Source: Oscillospiraceae bacterium (lineage in GTDB: Bacteria; Bacillota; Clostridia; Oscillospirales; Ruminococcaceae). From it: a DNA stretch of 64,000 nt. Made by a program: the position numbers and the translations under genes. The notes under the pieces are model-generated. The model had not been told where the DNA came from. It saw nothing but the letters and a program-made list of their open reading frames with translations, and did not search any database. Of the stretch, positions 10,123 through 18,264 are shown one piece after another. The stretch is from contig JAGAWT010000007.1 in assembly GCA_018110985.1 (NCBI GenBank), positions 1-64,000 on the forward strand. Reading direction: 5' to 3'. How positions within the stretch are numbered: the first letter of the stretch is position 1; each line of letters opens with the position of its first letter.

Positions 10123-10958
10123 TACAGGATATTTACCCTTCAAGGCTTGATAACAGCTACATCCCCCGCAGCTTCGGTGAGGATGACATCATCATGTGCT
10201 TTGATGATAATGACTGCCTCCTTGCGGCCGATGACGATCAGCGGATATCTTTCCCCACAGGGCGGGAAATATCCGCCAATGAGCCTGTTTACCTCTTTTC
10301 CGTGGACGGCAGAGGATGCTTCCTTTCACCTCTTGACAATGTGAGCGCAGACGGGTTCGTGTATAAGGGTCTGAAACAGCTCAGGAGCTGCGGCTCGGGA
10401 AAGTGGCTCTTTGCTGCGTATACAGCTTATCACCTCAGAAAATGGTACAGTGACAACAGCTTTTGCGGGCGGTGCGGCAGCAAAACGGTACACAGTCCCC
10501 ACGAAAGATCCCTTGTGTGCGGCTGCTGCGGCAATACCGTATACCCGCGCATAAACCCCGCAGTCATAGTGGGGGTCACAAAGGGTGACAGTATGCTTAT
10601 CACCCGCTACCGCAGAGGATATGCCCACAATGCGCTTGTGGCAGGCTTTACGGAAATAGGGGAGACCCTTGAGCAGACCGTGGAGCGTGAGGTAATGGAG
10701 GAAACGGGAGTAAAGGTAAAGAATATCAGGTACTACAAGTCACAGCCCTGGGGTTCGGCACAGGATATTCTTGTGGGCTTTTTCTGTGAGGCTGAGGAAA
10801 GCGCCGTCATACATATGGACGAAAAGGAACTGAGGTATGCGGAGTGGGTAAGGCGGGAGAAACTTGTGCTGCAGCCTGACAGCGCCAGCCTTACAAATGA
10901 GATGATGAGAGTGTTCAGAGACCAAGAACCGCCTTTCGGGAAAGGAAGACAGCCATGA
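10119..10958 (+). CDS. nudC: NAD+/NADH diphosphatase (NudC-like Nudix hydrolase)
   Basis: 279 residues, cytosolic. NudC enzymes hydrolyse NAD(H) to NMN(H) and AMP and can remove NAD caps from RNA. The order is typical: an N-terminal beta domain; a zinc ribbon (CGRCG ... CGCCG) around residues 113-136; and the Nudix box GFTEIGETLEQTVEREVMEE with the REVMEET core. The NudC signature after the Nudix box normally begins SQPWPFPxS; here it is SQPWGSAQD, so the PFP part has diverged and strict NADH specificity is uncertain. It overlaps putP by ATGA and rlmA by ATGA. Confidence 0.85.
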   Translation: MIQDIYPSRLDNSYIPRSFGEDDIIMCFDDNDCLLAADDDQRISFPTGREISANEPVYLFSVDGRGCFLSPLDNVSADGFVYKGLKQLRSCGSGKWLFAAYTAYHLRKWYSDNSFCGRCGSKTVHSPHERSLVCGCCGNTVYPRINPAVIVGVTKGDSMLITRYRRGYAHNALVAGFTEIGETLEQTVEREVMEETGVKVKNIRYYKSQPWGSAQDILVGFFCEAEESAVIHMDEKELRYAEWVRREKLVLQPDSASLTNEMMRVFRDQEPPFGKGRQP

Positions 10959-11782
10959 CAGAGCTTGCATATGTCTGCCCCGTATGCGGCAGGGTCATGA
11001 AAAGAGAGGAACGCAGGTATGTATGCCCGCAGGGTCACAGCTTTGACATAGCAAGGAAGGGGTATGTGAACCTGCTCACCACTTTGGGACACAATCCTGC
11101 CACTGCGGGGGATGACACCGTTATGGTGCGGGCAAGGACTGAGTTCCTTGACAGCGGGCACTACGGAAGGCTGGCGGAAAGGGTAGGGGAGATCATCCTC
11201 GCACACCGCCTTTCAAGTGTCATAGACAGCGGCTGCGGAGAGGGCTACTACACCTGTGTGTATGCAAAGCACTGCCCGGAGACCCGTTTCTACGGCATAG
11301 ATATATCAAAGGCTGCCGTAAACCACTGTATGACAAGGGTACACACCGGGAATACCGTCAATTGCAGCTTTGCCGTGGCATCATCCTTCGGGCTGCCCTT
11401 TGAGGATCATTCTGCGGACGGGATAGTGAGCACCTTTGCGCCTGTGGATGACAGGGAGTATTCAAGAGTGCTGAAAAACGGCGGCGTGCTCATAGTGGTA
11501 TCTCCGTCACCGAGACACCTTTACGAACTAAAGGAAGCCGTTTACGACCGCCCCTATGAAAACCGCCCAAATTCCTACGGTCTTTCTGATTTTGACGAGG
11601 AAAGCTCCGAGATACTTGAATATGAAACGGAACTTGATTCCCAAAAGCTCATTTTCGACCTTTTCTCCATGACGCCCTATTTCTACAAGACCTCTGCCCG
11701 TGATACCGAAAAGCTGAGGGGGCTTGAAAGGCTGAGGGTCACCTGCGGCTTTTGCATACAGGTGTACAGGAACCGTATATAA
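10955..11782 (+). CDS. rlmA: 23S rRNA (guanine-N1) methyltransferase, RlmA family
   Basis: 275 residues. The N-terminus has a zinc ribbon CPVCG ... CPQGHSFD with KGYVNLL, the hallmark of RlmA, followed by a Rossmann SAM-binding fold (VIDSGCGEGYY around residue 89). The family methylates N1 of a guanine in 23S rRNA helix 35: RlmA-I at G745 or RlmA-II/TlrB at G748. Which of the two cannot be told from sequence alone. It is last in its operon; a palindromic mobile repeat begins 13 nt after the stop. Confidence 0.85.
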   Translation: MTELAYVCPVCGRVMKREERRYVCPQGHSFDIARKGYVNLLTTLGHNPATAGDDTVMVRARTEFLDSGHYGRLAERVGEIILAHRLSSVIDSGCGEGYYTCVYAKHCPETRFYGIDISKAAVNHCMTRVHTGNTVNCSFAVASSFGLPFEDHSADGIVSTFAPVDDREYSRVLKNGGVLIVVSPSPRHLYELKEAVYDRPYENRPNSYGLSDFDEESSEILEYETELDSQKLIFDLFSMTPYFYKTSARDTEKLRGLERLRVTCGFCIQVYRNRI

Positions 11783-11795
11783 AGCAGAGCTTTTA

Positions 11796-11898
11796 TACTA
11801 ATTCTTCCTCGATGTATAGACGATCTCCAAGCCTCAGATCCCTTATATTCAAGCATTTGCGGCTTGTTTCTTGTCTATACATCGGTCAGCGATCAGTA
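11796..11898 (+). mobile_element. 103-bp palindromic MITE-like element, copy A
   Basis: Full-length copy. Terminal inverted repeats start TACTAATTC / TACTGATCG and share CGATGTATAGAC; internal AAGCC/GGCTT also pair, so the whole unit can fold into one long imperfect hairpin. It is non-coding. Flanking triplets are TTA (left) and TGA (right), both of TNA form but not identical. It lies just downstream of rlmA. Confidence 0.8.
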
Positions 11899-11900
11899 TG

Positions 11901-11925
11901 AAACTACACTTTTTAGGTGTAGTTT
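11901..11925 (+). terminator. Hairpin, possible weak terminator
   Basis: AAACTACAC (11901-11909) pairs with GTGTAGTTT (11917-11925), loop TTTTTAG. There is no strong T-run. It may end the putP-nudC-rlmA transcript that crosses copy A. From 11926 to 12155 the sequence is AT-rich with no ORF or site I can support. Confidence 0.4.
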
Positions 11926-12155
11926 GTTAACCGGATCGGGACAAATATTGAACGGTTCGTCCATAATCACAGCAAAAAATGGTCAGTCTGACTTATATGT
12001 GAAAATTAACCTGTGATAATTATGAAATATGCACAAATAGCATTGCAGGAGCGGATTATTACAACTTGTAATAATGTATAGATATTGAATAAATATCAGA
12101 AATTATCATATTTTGCTCTTTTTTTTAGATTTATTGTGCAGTTTTACCCTAAATG

Positions 12156-12184
12156 TTGACACACAAAAATTGCTATAGTAAAAT
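12156..12184 (+). promoter_or_regulatory. Promoter of sugar importer 1
   Basis: TTGACA 12156-12161, 17-nt spacer, TAAAAT 12179-12184. The leader of about 150 nt contains two short hairpins (GACAC...GTGTC and GGGGA...TCCCC), of unknown role. Confidence 0.75.
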
Positions 12185-12340
12185 TGGCTAAGAAGACACA
12201 CGGAGAGTGTCTGTGGAGACGGGGAGAAAAAGTCCCCGGAAAAATCTATGTGCGGCATATCGGGATGTGCTGCACCGGTTTGGCGGAAAAGAGCAGTGCC
12301 TCTGCGCTTTCTCTTTGCGCCGGCTATAGGAGGAAAGATC

Positions 12341-13657
12341 ATGAAAAGAAGGATCCTTGCAACAGTTCTTTCGGCTGCGACCATCGCAGCAACAATGACA
12401 GGATGCGGCGGCAGCAGCAGCCCCGCAGCTCCGGCACCTGCCGCAGGCGGCGACAGCGGTGCCGCTTCTTCAAGCGGTGTGCAGGAGATACAGTGGATGT
12501 TCTGGGATGACCTGAACGCCACTTCCGACCTTATCTCTCTTGGGTATAAGGACACTATCGAAAGATTCAACAAGGACTATGAGGGCAAGTACCATGTAAC
12601 GGCTGTGACCACCAACCTTGAAGAATACTATTCCAAGCTCAACGCTCTCGTTGCTGCCGGTGAAACTCCCGATGTGTTCATCGTAAGCCCCGGCCCCAAC
12701 CTTACAGACTATGTTGAGCCCGGTATCATAGCCCCCCTCGATGACTATCTTGCAAAGGACGGCTGGAAGGATACCTTCACAAGCGATGCCGTTTTCTCTC
12801 AGCAGACCTACGACGGAAAGATCTACGCCGTTCCTCTGAACACTGCTGCTGCCTGCTGCTTCTACAACACGGAGATGTTTGAGAAGGCGGGTGCAAAGGT
12901 GCCCACCAACTGGGACGAGATGATAGATACCTGCGACAAGCTCCAGGCTGCGGGCTACACTCCCGTTACCATTTCCGCAGGTACGGCATGGTGCCTTTCC
13001 ATGGTAGCAGGCTATCTCTGCGAGGCAGAGGGCGTTGACCTTGCAAAGCTGGCTGACGGCTCCGCTTCTTGGGAGGACGGAAAGCTGGAGGCTGCCGCCA
13101 ACAAGCTGGTACAGTTCTCACAGTATTTCCAGAGAACGGCAGCAGGCGATACCAACGACGTTGCTACCGCAAACTTCTACAATGAAGAGGCTGCCATCCT
13201 TATCCAGGGCTCCTGGGCCATCGGTCAGATAAACGGTGAGAACCCCGCCTTTGAGGACAAGTGCGGCGTGTTCCAGTTCCCCGGCGTTTCCAGAGTAATC
13301 GCCAAGTCCGACTCCCTCGCCATGAGCGCTACCACCAAGTACCCCGAGGCTTCAGCAGCTTTCATCAAGTACTTCACCGATGACACCGCTCAGAAGTACA
13401 CCGCAGAGGTGGGCGGCAAGATCCCCGTAACAAAGGTACAGTACGATGCCGAAAAGGCTCCCGCACAGCTTGCTTATGTTATGGACGTATTCAGCGGCGC
13501 ATCCGGCACATTCGGCTTCTACAATGAGTCCATGCCCACCACCGAGACAGGCGCACACTTTGACGATACCATGGTCGCTGTGTTCCTGGGTGATATGACA
13601 CCCGCACAGGCGGCAACGGATATGGAAGAGTATTACAAGGCCAACTGCAGAAAGTAA
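12341..13657 (+). CDS. Sugar ABC transporter substrate-binding lipoprotein (importer 1)
   Basis: 438 residues with a lipoprotein signal ending in TMTGCGG, then a Gly/Ala/Ser-rich linker and a family 1 solute-binding fold (EIQWMFWDDLN near the start of the mature part, WDEMIDTCDKL in the centre). It binds an oligosaccharide outside the membrane and delivers it to the two permeases downstream. ATG 12341 is preceded by ATAGGAGGAAAG; longer reading frames upstream are spurious. A terminator-like hairpin sits between this gene and the permeases, which would give excess binding protein. No ATPase gene is in the cluster, so a shared MsmK/MsiK-type ATPase must be used. The sugar is not predictable. 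Confidence 0.85.
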   Translation: MKRRILATVLSAATIAATMTGCGGSSSPAAPAPAAGGDSGAASSSGVQEIQWMFWDDLNATSDLISLGYKDTIERFNKDYEGKYHVTAVTTNLEEYYSKLNALVAAGETPDVFIVSPGPNLTDYVEPGIIAPLDDYLAKDGWKDTFTSDAVFSQQTYDGKIYAVPLNTAAACCFYNTEMFEKAGAKVPTNWDEMIDTCDKLQAAGYTPVTISAGTAWCLSMVAGYLCEAEGVDLAKLADGSASWEDGKLEAAANKLVQFSQYFQRTAAGDTNDVATANFYNEEAAILIQGSWAIGQINGENPAFEDKCGVFQFPGVSRVIAKSDSLAMSATTKYPEASAAFIKYFTDDTAQKYTAEVGGKIPVTKVQYDAEKAPAQLAYVMDVFSGASGTFGFYNESMPTTETGAHFDDTMVAVFLGDMTPAQAATDMEEYYKANCRK

Positions 13658-13665
13658 AAGCTCAT

Positions 13666-13695
13666 ACGGGGTGCCCCCGGCACCCCGTTTTTTTA
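13666..13695 (+). terminator. Intra-operon terminator or processing hairpin
   Basis: Stem 13666-13675 / 13679-13688 (ACGGGGTGCC and complement), followed by seven T. It lies between the binding-protein and permease genes and probably lowers permease expression by partial termination. Confidence 0.85.
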
Positions 13696-13738
13696 CACAT
13701 CAAAACACAGTTCATGTTATAGAAAGAAGTGATACAGT

Positions 13739-14623
13739 TTGGATAGACTTCTGAGGAACAAGGCTGCGATCGTTGTTTTTATGGCTCCTGCGTTCATACT
13801 GTTCACGCTGGTGCTCTTCATACCCATCTGCCAGTCTGTCTACTATTCCTTCTGTGACTACAAGGCGATCACACAGCCCGTATTCATAGGACTTGACAAT
13901 TACAAGGCAATGCTCAGTGACAAGACTCTGGGCTTTGCCATAAAAAATTCCCTGTTCTTTCTGGTGTTTTCCTGCGTATCACAGCTCATAGTCGGCTTGC
14001 TCTATGCGGGACTGCTGACCAATATAAACAAGGGAAGGAACCTTTTCAAGAACATCATCTACCTTCCCTGCGTGCTGTCCTCTGCGGCTCTGGGTCTTTT
14101 GTGGATGTTCATTTTCAGCCCGAAGCTGGGTATCAACCAGATAATAGAAAAATTCGGCGGAGAAGGCCCCCTGTGGCTCATGGATACCACGGGTACCATA
14201 ATACTCCCCATGTGGGTCATAGCCTTCGTTTCGCTGTGGCAGTATGTGGGTCAGTCCATGATGCTCTACATGGCGCAGATCTCCGGGATAAGCAAATCCC
14301 TTATGGAGGCAAGCTACATAGACGGATGCACCAAGCCCATGACCTTCAGATACATAACCCTGCCCCTTATCAGACCCATGGTAGCCACAGCAATGTCCCT
14401 CAATGCCATAGGCTCCCTCAAATTCTTCGATCTTATCTTCAACATGACAGAGGGAGGACCCAACCACCGCACGGAGGTACTGGCTACACACCTTTACCAG
14501 CAGGGCTTCAAATACTTCAAATACGGCTACGCCAGCGCTATCGGCGTTCTGCTTCTGGTGATGTGCCTGCTTGTCACACTGTTTATCAACAAGGTCGTAA
14601 AGACCGAGCAGTATGAAATGTAA
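13739..14623 (+). CDS. Sugar ABC transporter permease, MalF/UgpA type (importer 1)
   Basis: 294 residues, about six transmembrane helices, with the cytoplasmic EAA loop EASYIDGCTKPMTFRYITLP that docks the ATPase. The start is TTG 13739, with AAAGAAGTG upstream; no ATG fits the family N-terminus better. It is followed by the second permease with a 13-nt gap. It belongs to the family 1 carbohydrate uptake (CUT1) class. Confidence 0.85.
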   Translation: MDRLLRNKAAIVVFMAPAFILFTLVLFIPICQSVYYSFCDYKAITQPVFIGLDNYKAMLSDKTLGFAIKNSLFFLVFSCVSQLIVGLLYAGLLTNINKGRNLFKNIIYLPCVLSSAALGLLWMFIFSPKLGINQIIEKFGGEGPLWLMDTTGTIILPMWVIAFVSLWQYVGQSMMLYMAQISGISKSLMEASYIDGCTKPMTFRYITLPLIRPMVATAMSLNAIGSLKFFDLIFNMTEGGPNHRTEVLATHLYQQGFKYFKYGYASAIGVLLLVMCLLVTLFINKVVKTEQYEM

Positions 14624-14636
14624 GGAGGGGAAGAAT

Positions 14637-15539
14637 ATGGATAACACCATCACGGCAGGCGGTCCGGCAAATGGCAGCGGCTCCTCTTCATCCAAGGTCA
14701 TAGAGGAGAAAAAGAAAAAGCTGACCCCTGTGCAGATCATCATCTACATTTTCCTTATAGCAGTGGCGGTAATATACTTAGCCCCTCTTTTCTGGGTGTT
14801 CAATGTGTCCTTCAAGACCAACAGGGAGATCTTCACGGCTCCTTTTGCTCTTCCCAAGGACTTTACCTTTGAAAACTACACCTTTGCATGGACAGCCGGA
14901 AAGCTGGGCATATCCACTCTCAATTCCTTTATAGTCTGTGTCATAACCCTTATACTCAGTATGTTCATCGGCTCCATGGCAGCTTTCGGCATAGGGCGTA
15001 TGCGCTGGAAGCTATCAAAGCTCTGCATGACCTATTTCCTTACGGGAATGATGATCCCCGTCCACTGCGTGCTAATACCCCTTTTCACCAGGTTTGCAAA
15101 GGTCGGTCTTTCAAACAATCTGCTGGGACTTATACTCCCATACCTCACCTTTGCGCTCCCCATCACCATTTTCATTATGACGGGATTTTTTGAGAGTATG
15201 CCCAACGAGCTCATAGAATGTGCTTGTATGGAGGGAGCGAATATCTTTGATATCTTCTTCAGAATATGTCTTCCTCTGGGAAAAACGGGTCTTTTCGTGA
15301 CCGGACTTATGACATTTGTGGGGAACTGGAACGAGCTTCTCCTTGCAATGGTATTTATATCCGATGATACGAAGAAAACTCTGCCCGTTTCTCTTTCAAA
15401 GTTCGTAGGCCCTTACAATACCAATTATTCCCAGATGTTTGCAGCCATAATCATTGCCATCATTCCTACCATCATAGTTTACTGCGCTTTCTCCAACCAG
15501 ATAGTAGACGGTCTCACCGCAGGTGCGGTCAAGGGCTGA
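14637..15539 (+). CDS. Sugar ABC transporter permease, MalG/UgpE type (importer 1)
   Basis: 300 residues. ATG 14637 is chosen because TAAGGAGGGG lies just upstream; an ATG at 14613 inside the previous gene is less likely. After a charged, Gly/Ser-rich cytosolic N-terminus of about 35 residues come six hydrophobic helices, with the EAA-like loop ECACMEGANIFDIFFRICLP. It pairs with the preceding permease in a CUT1 importer. It is the last gene of the operon. Confidence 0.85.
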   Translation: MDNTITAGGPANGSGSSSSKVIEEKKKKLTPVQIIIYIFLIAVAVIYLAPLFWVFNVSFKTNREIFTAPFALPKDFTFENYTFAWTAGKLGISTLNSFIVCVITLILSMFIGSMAAFGIGRMRWKLSKLCMTYFLTGMMIPVHCVLIPLFTRFAKVGLSNNLLGLILPYLTFALPITIFIMTGFFESMPNELIECACMEGANIFDIFFRICLPLGKTGLFVTGLMTFVGNWNELLLAMVFISDDTKKTLPVSLSKFVGPYNTNYSQMFAAIIIAIIPTIIVYCAFSNQIVDGLTAGAVKG

Positions 15540-15603
15540 TATACATGCAGCTTCGTATAAGGTCATATCATATATGATCTTTCGTCTTTTCTGTCTGCAA
15601 AAG

Positions 15604-15647
15604 AGCACCCGATAACGGTCCGTGACCGTTATCGGGTGCTTTTGTTT
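15604..15647 (+). terminator. Strong Rho-independent terminator
   Basis: 17-bp perfect stem 15604-15620 / 15624-15640 with a CGT loop and a T-rich tail; it ends the importer 1 operon. Confidence 0.9.
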
Positions 15648-15648
15648 A

Positions 15649-15751
15649 TACTAATTTCTGACCGATGTATAGACAAGAAACAAGACACAAATGCTTGAAT
15701 ATAAGGAATTTGAGGCTTGGAGATCGTCTATACATCGAGGAAGAATTAGTA
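15649..15751 (-). mobile_element. MITE-like element, copy B (reverse orientation)
   Basis: Full 103-bp copy, inverted relative to copy A. It is flanked on both sides by TTA (15646-15648 and 15752-15754), a perfect 3-bp target duplication. It is inserted right after the terminator of importer 1. The rest of the gap, 15752-15948, holds no feature I can support. Confidence 0.85.
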
Positions 15752-15948
15752 TTATATCCTTTCTTTCAAAGGCATATCACCTCCTGTTTACCGAAAGGCG
15801 CACAGACCCTGCCGCAGGAGCCGGCAGACCGGATACAACGGGGACAGGTGATCCTTCCGGTGCGTAGATCGGTGCGGTCACCTCTGCCCTTGCGGTGTCT
15901 CCCGCATCGGTCACATGGAAGATACATGAAATCAGACAAACTATATAC

Positions 15949-15977
15949 TTGAACAGCCTGCCGGGATGTGGTATACT
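15949..15977 (+). promoter_or_regulatory. Promoter of sfsA-MFS operon
   Basis: TTGAAC 15949-15954, 17-nt spacer, TATACT 15972-15977; the start codon at 16013 is 35 nt downstream. Confidence 0.7.
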
Positions 15978-16012
15978 GGAAATGATACAAAAAGAAAACA
16001 GGAGAAGATCGG

Positions 16013-16693
16013 ATGAAGTATGAAAACATTACAAGGGCAAGGTTTATTGACCGCCCCAACAGGTTCATAGCTGTTTGCGAAATAAACGGCGTGAAAGAGA
16101 CCGTCCATGTCAAGAATACGGGGCGGTGCAGGGAACTGCTGGTGCCGGGCTGTGATGTGTGGCTCACCGCTCCGGGAACGGCGGGGAGAAAGACAAGATA
16201 CGATCTGGTGGCAGTGAGGAAGGAAAACGGACTTCTTATCAATATGGACAGTCAGGCTCCGAACAAAGCCGTTATGGAGTACCTTTCGGCAGCGGGTTTC
16301 GACAGGGTTCTGCCCGAATACACCTACGGCAGCTCCCGTATAGACTTTTACCTTGAAAAGGGGGATGAGAAGACCCTTATGGAGGTAAAGGGCTGTACAC
16401 TGGAAAGGAACGGTACAGGGTATTTCCCCGATGCTCCTACGGAGCGTGGCATAAAGCATATACACGAGCTCATAAGGGCAAAAAAAGAGGGGTACAGAGC
16501 CGTTCTTGCCTTTGTCATACAGATGGAGGGCATAAATGAGGTGCGCCCCAATACGGAAACTCATCCGCAGTTCGGGACTGCGTGGGATGAAGCGGTCTCG
16601 GCAGGTGTGGACATAGTTTTCTTTCTGTGCAGCATAAAAGAGGATGAGATCCTCATAACAGATCATATAAGGAAAAAGGAAAATGAAGGATAA
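16013..16693 (+). CDS. sfsA: SfsA family DNA-binding nuclease
   Basis: 226 residues, full length for SfsA. The N-terminal OB-like part (RFIDRPNRFIAVCEING, NTGRCRELLVPG) is diagnostic, and the C-terminal part has the PD-(D/E)XK-type core RIDFYLE ... LMEVKGCTLE. SfsA was first described as a sugar fermentation stimulation protein in E. coli; its physiological role is still poorly defined. The next gene starts 11 nt inside its 3' end, so the two are translationally coupled. Confidence 0.9.
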   Translation: MKYENITRARFIDRPNRFIAVCEINGVKETVHVKNTGRCRELLVPGCDVWLTAPGTAGRKTRYDLVAVRKENGLLINMDSQAPNKAVMEYLSAAGFDRVLPEYTYGSSRIDFYLEKGDEKTLMEVKGCTLERNGTGYFPDAPTERGIKHIHELIRAKKEGYRAVLAFVIQMEGINEVRPNTETHPQFGTAWDEAVSAGVDIVFFLCSIKEDEILITDHIRKKENEG

Positions 16694-17864
16694 AGGATAC
16701 GAACTTACGATAAAGGCGGCATTTACGGGATACATAGTGCAGGCGATAGTCAATAATTTCCTGCCCCTGCTCTTTGTGAGTATGCAGGATGAATACGGCA
16801 TACCCCTTTCAAGGATGACATTTCTCATAACGCTGAATTTCGGCATACAGCTTTTTATAGACCTGTGCTCAGCTCCTGTAATAGAAAGGATAGGATATCG
16901 GGCATCCATGATAATATCGAACGCCTGTGTCATCGCAGGGCTCATACTGCTGTCCTTCCTGCCGGATACGGTACCGTCCCCCTTCTTCGGCGCTGCAGCT
17001 GCGGTCTGCATCTATGCCGTGGGCGGAGGCTTGCAGGAGGTGCTTGTGAGCCCCATAGTTGAGGCCTGCCCCACAAGGAACAAAGAGGCGGCTATGAGCC
17101 TCCTCCACTCCTTTTACTGCTGGGGCCATGTGGGTGTCGTGCTGTTGAGCACCCTGTTCTTTGGCGTTTTCGGCATAGAGAACAGAAGGATACTCACCCT
17201 TTTGTGGTGCCTTGTGCCTGCTGCCGACCTTATACTGTTCACCTTTGTGCCCATCGCATCTCTGCCCGGGGAAGGAAAGGGTGAAAAGGGCGGTATAAAG
17301 GCGCTGTTCTCACAAAAGCTGTTTCCTGTGATGCTTCTGATGATGCTCTGTGCGGGAGCCTCGGAGCAGGCTGTGAGCCAGTGGGCTTCTGCCTTTGCCG
17401 AAAAGGGTCTGGGAGTTTCAAAGCAAATGGGCGACCTGCTGGGACCCATGCTTTTTGCAGTATGTATGGGCACTTCAAGGACTATCTACGGTATAAAAGG
17501 CCACAGGATCGACCTGAAAAAGTTCATGTATTCCTCTGTGGTGCTGTGCATACTGTCCTACATAGTGATAACAGCAGTGAAGGATCCCATTGTCACCCTG
17601 CTGGGATGCGGCCTTGCAGGCTTTTCCGTGGGGATATTCTGGCCGGGTGCCTTCAGCATGGCTTCCTCCGACATAAAAAACGGCGGTACCCTTATGTTCG
17701 CACTTCTGGCTCTGGCAGGAGATCTGGGCTGCGGAGGAGGCCCTGCACTGGCAGGCGGTGCCATGTCGGTCTTCGGCGGGAATATGAGGGCAGGCATAGG
17801 AACGGCTGTACTCTTCCCCGTTCTGATGGGGCTTGCTCTGCTTATCAGAGAAAAACGGCATTAG
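16683..17864 (+). CDS. Major facilitator superfamily transporter
   Basis: 393 residues with about 12 hydrophobic segments; no substrate-defining motif was recognised. The overall pattern (ITLNFGIQLFIDLCSAPVIERIGYRASM after helix 1-2, GAFSMASSDI in the second half) resembles the FucP/YfcJ-like sugar or drug MFS carriers of Clostridia. The start codon lies within sfsA. There is no clear terminator between its stop and the next promoter at 18005. Confidence 0.75.
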   Translation: MKDKGYELTIKAAFTGYIVQAIVNNFLPLLFVSMQDEYGIPLSRMTFLITLNFGIQLFIDLCSAPVIERIGYRASMIISNACVIAGLILLSFLPDTVPSPFFGAAAAVCIYAVGGGLQEVLVSPIVEACPTRNKEAAMSLLHSFYCWGHVGVVLLSTLFFGVFGIENRRILTLLWCLVPAADLILFTFVPIASLPGEGKGEKGGIKALFSQKLFPVMLLMMLCAGASEQAVSQWASAFAEKGLGVSKQMGDLLGPMLFAVCMGTSRTIYGIKGHRIDLKKFMYSSVVLCILSYIVITAVKDPIVTLLGCGLAGFSVGIFWPGAFSMASSDIKNGGTLMFALLALAGDLGCGGGPALAGGAMSVFGGNMRAGIGTAVLFPVLMGLALLIREKRH

Positions 17865-18004
17865 ATCGGCAGTGAAGCACTCTTAACTGCTCCGACGCAT
17901 CTCCCTGCCCGCCTGTGACCGATCCCGGCACTGCCATATTGACCGAAAACAGGTACGGCTTTTTCCTTCTTTTATACAGTGTTACACAAAGCTGAAAAAT
18001 CCTC

Positions 18005-18033
18005 TTGTATTCCGCCGAAATATGTGATATAAT
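18005..18033 (+). promoter_or_regulatory. Promoter of the SulP gene
   Basis: TTGTAT 18005-18010, 17-nt spacer, TATAAT 18028-18033. The resulting leader would be about 225 nt long. Confidence 0.7.
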
Positions 18034-18040
18034 CAAGACT

Positions 18041-18264
18041 GCTCTGTTCCCCGCCTCTCAGGCGGGGAACATCCGGTCACTCAGCCAAAACGGAAAGGAA
18101 GCGCAGGATTTGAATACAGACCCAAGGGGAGGATGAACACGTCAGACACGTTCACCCATGAGAAAAGACAAAAAACAGTACAAGAAGGAGAGTCGCCCGC
18201 AGATCAAAGCATCTGAGGCTCGTTTCCTGCCTGTGCAGCGAGACGGCCGTGACGGGCAAAAGTT
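18041..18264 (+). promoter_or_regulatory. Long structured 5' leader of the SulP gene
   Basis: Begins with a strong hairpin (GTTCCCCGCCT / AGGCGGGGAAC, ending near 18070), followed by a second hairpin around 18131-18156 (TGAAC / GTTCA). It matches no riboswitch class I can recall with confidence. It also contains a small ORF and a decayed piece of the MITE family (about 18200-18250). The leader could be a regulatory RNA or simply debris. Confidence 0.4.
18133..18216 (+). CDS. Possible 27-codon leader peptide
   Basis: ATG 18133 is preceded by AAGGGGAGG, a much stronger ribosome site than that of the SulP gene itself. The peptide is hydrophilic and unremarkable. It could be a regulatory upstream ORF or chance. 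Confidence 0.3.
   Translation: MNTSDTFTHEKRQKTVQEGESPADQSI

Noticed and set aside
12248-12340. N-terminal extension of the importer 1 binding protein
   Set aside because: It would place 31 residues before a perfect lipoprotein signal and ignore the AGGAGG site at ATG 12341.
15766-15927. Reverse ORF of 53 codons with CxxC ... CxxC pattern before sfsA
   Set aside because: It resembles a zinc ribbon but has no ribosome site or promoter, and the same DNA shows an equally open neighbouring frame; likely chance in a GC-rich gap.
18041-18130. Match to known riboswitch classes in the SulP leader
   Set aside because: Compared from memory with ykkC, ydaO, TPP and cobalamin cores; no conserved core was convincingly present, so only a structured leader is claimed.
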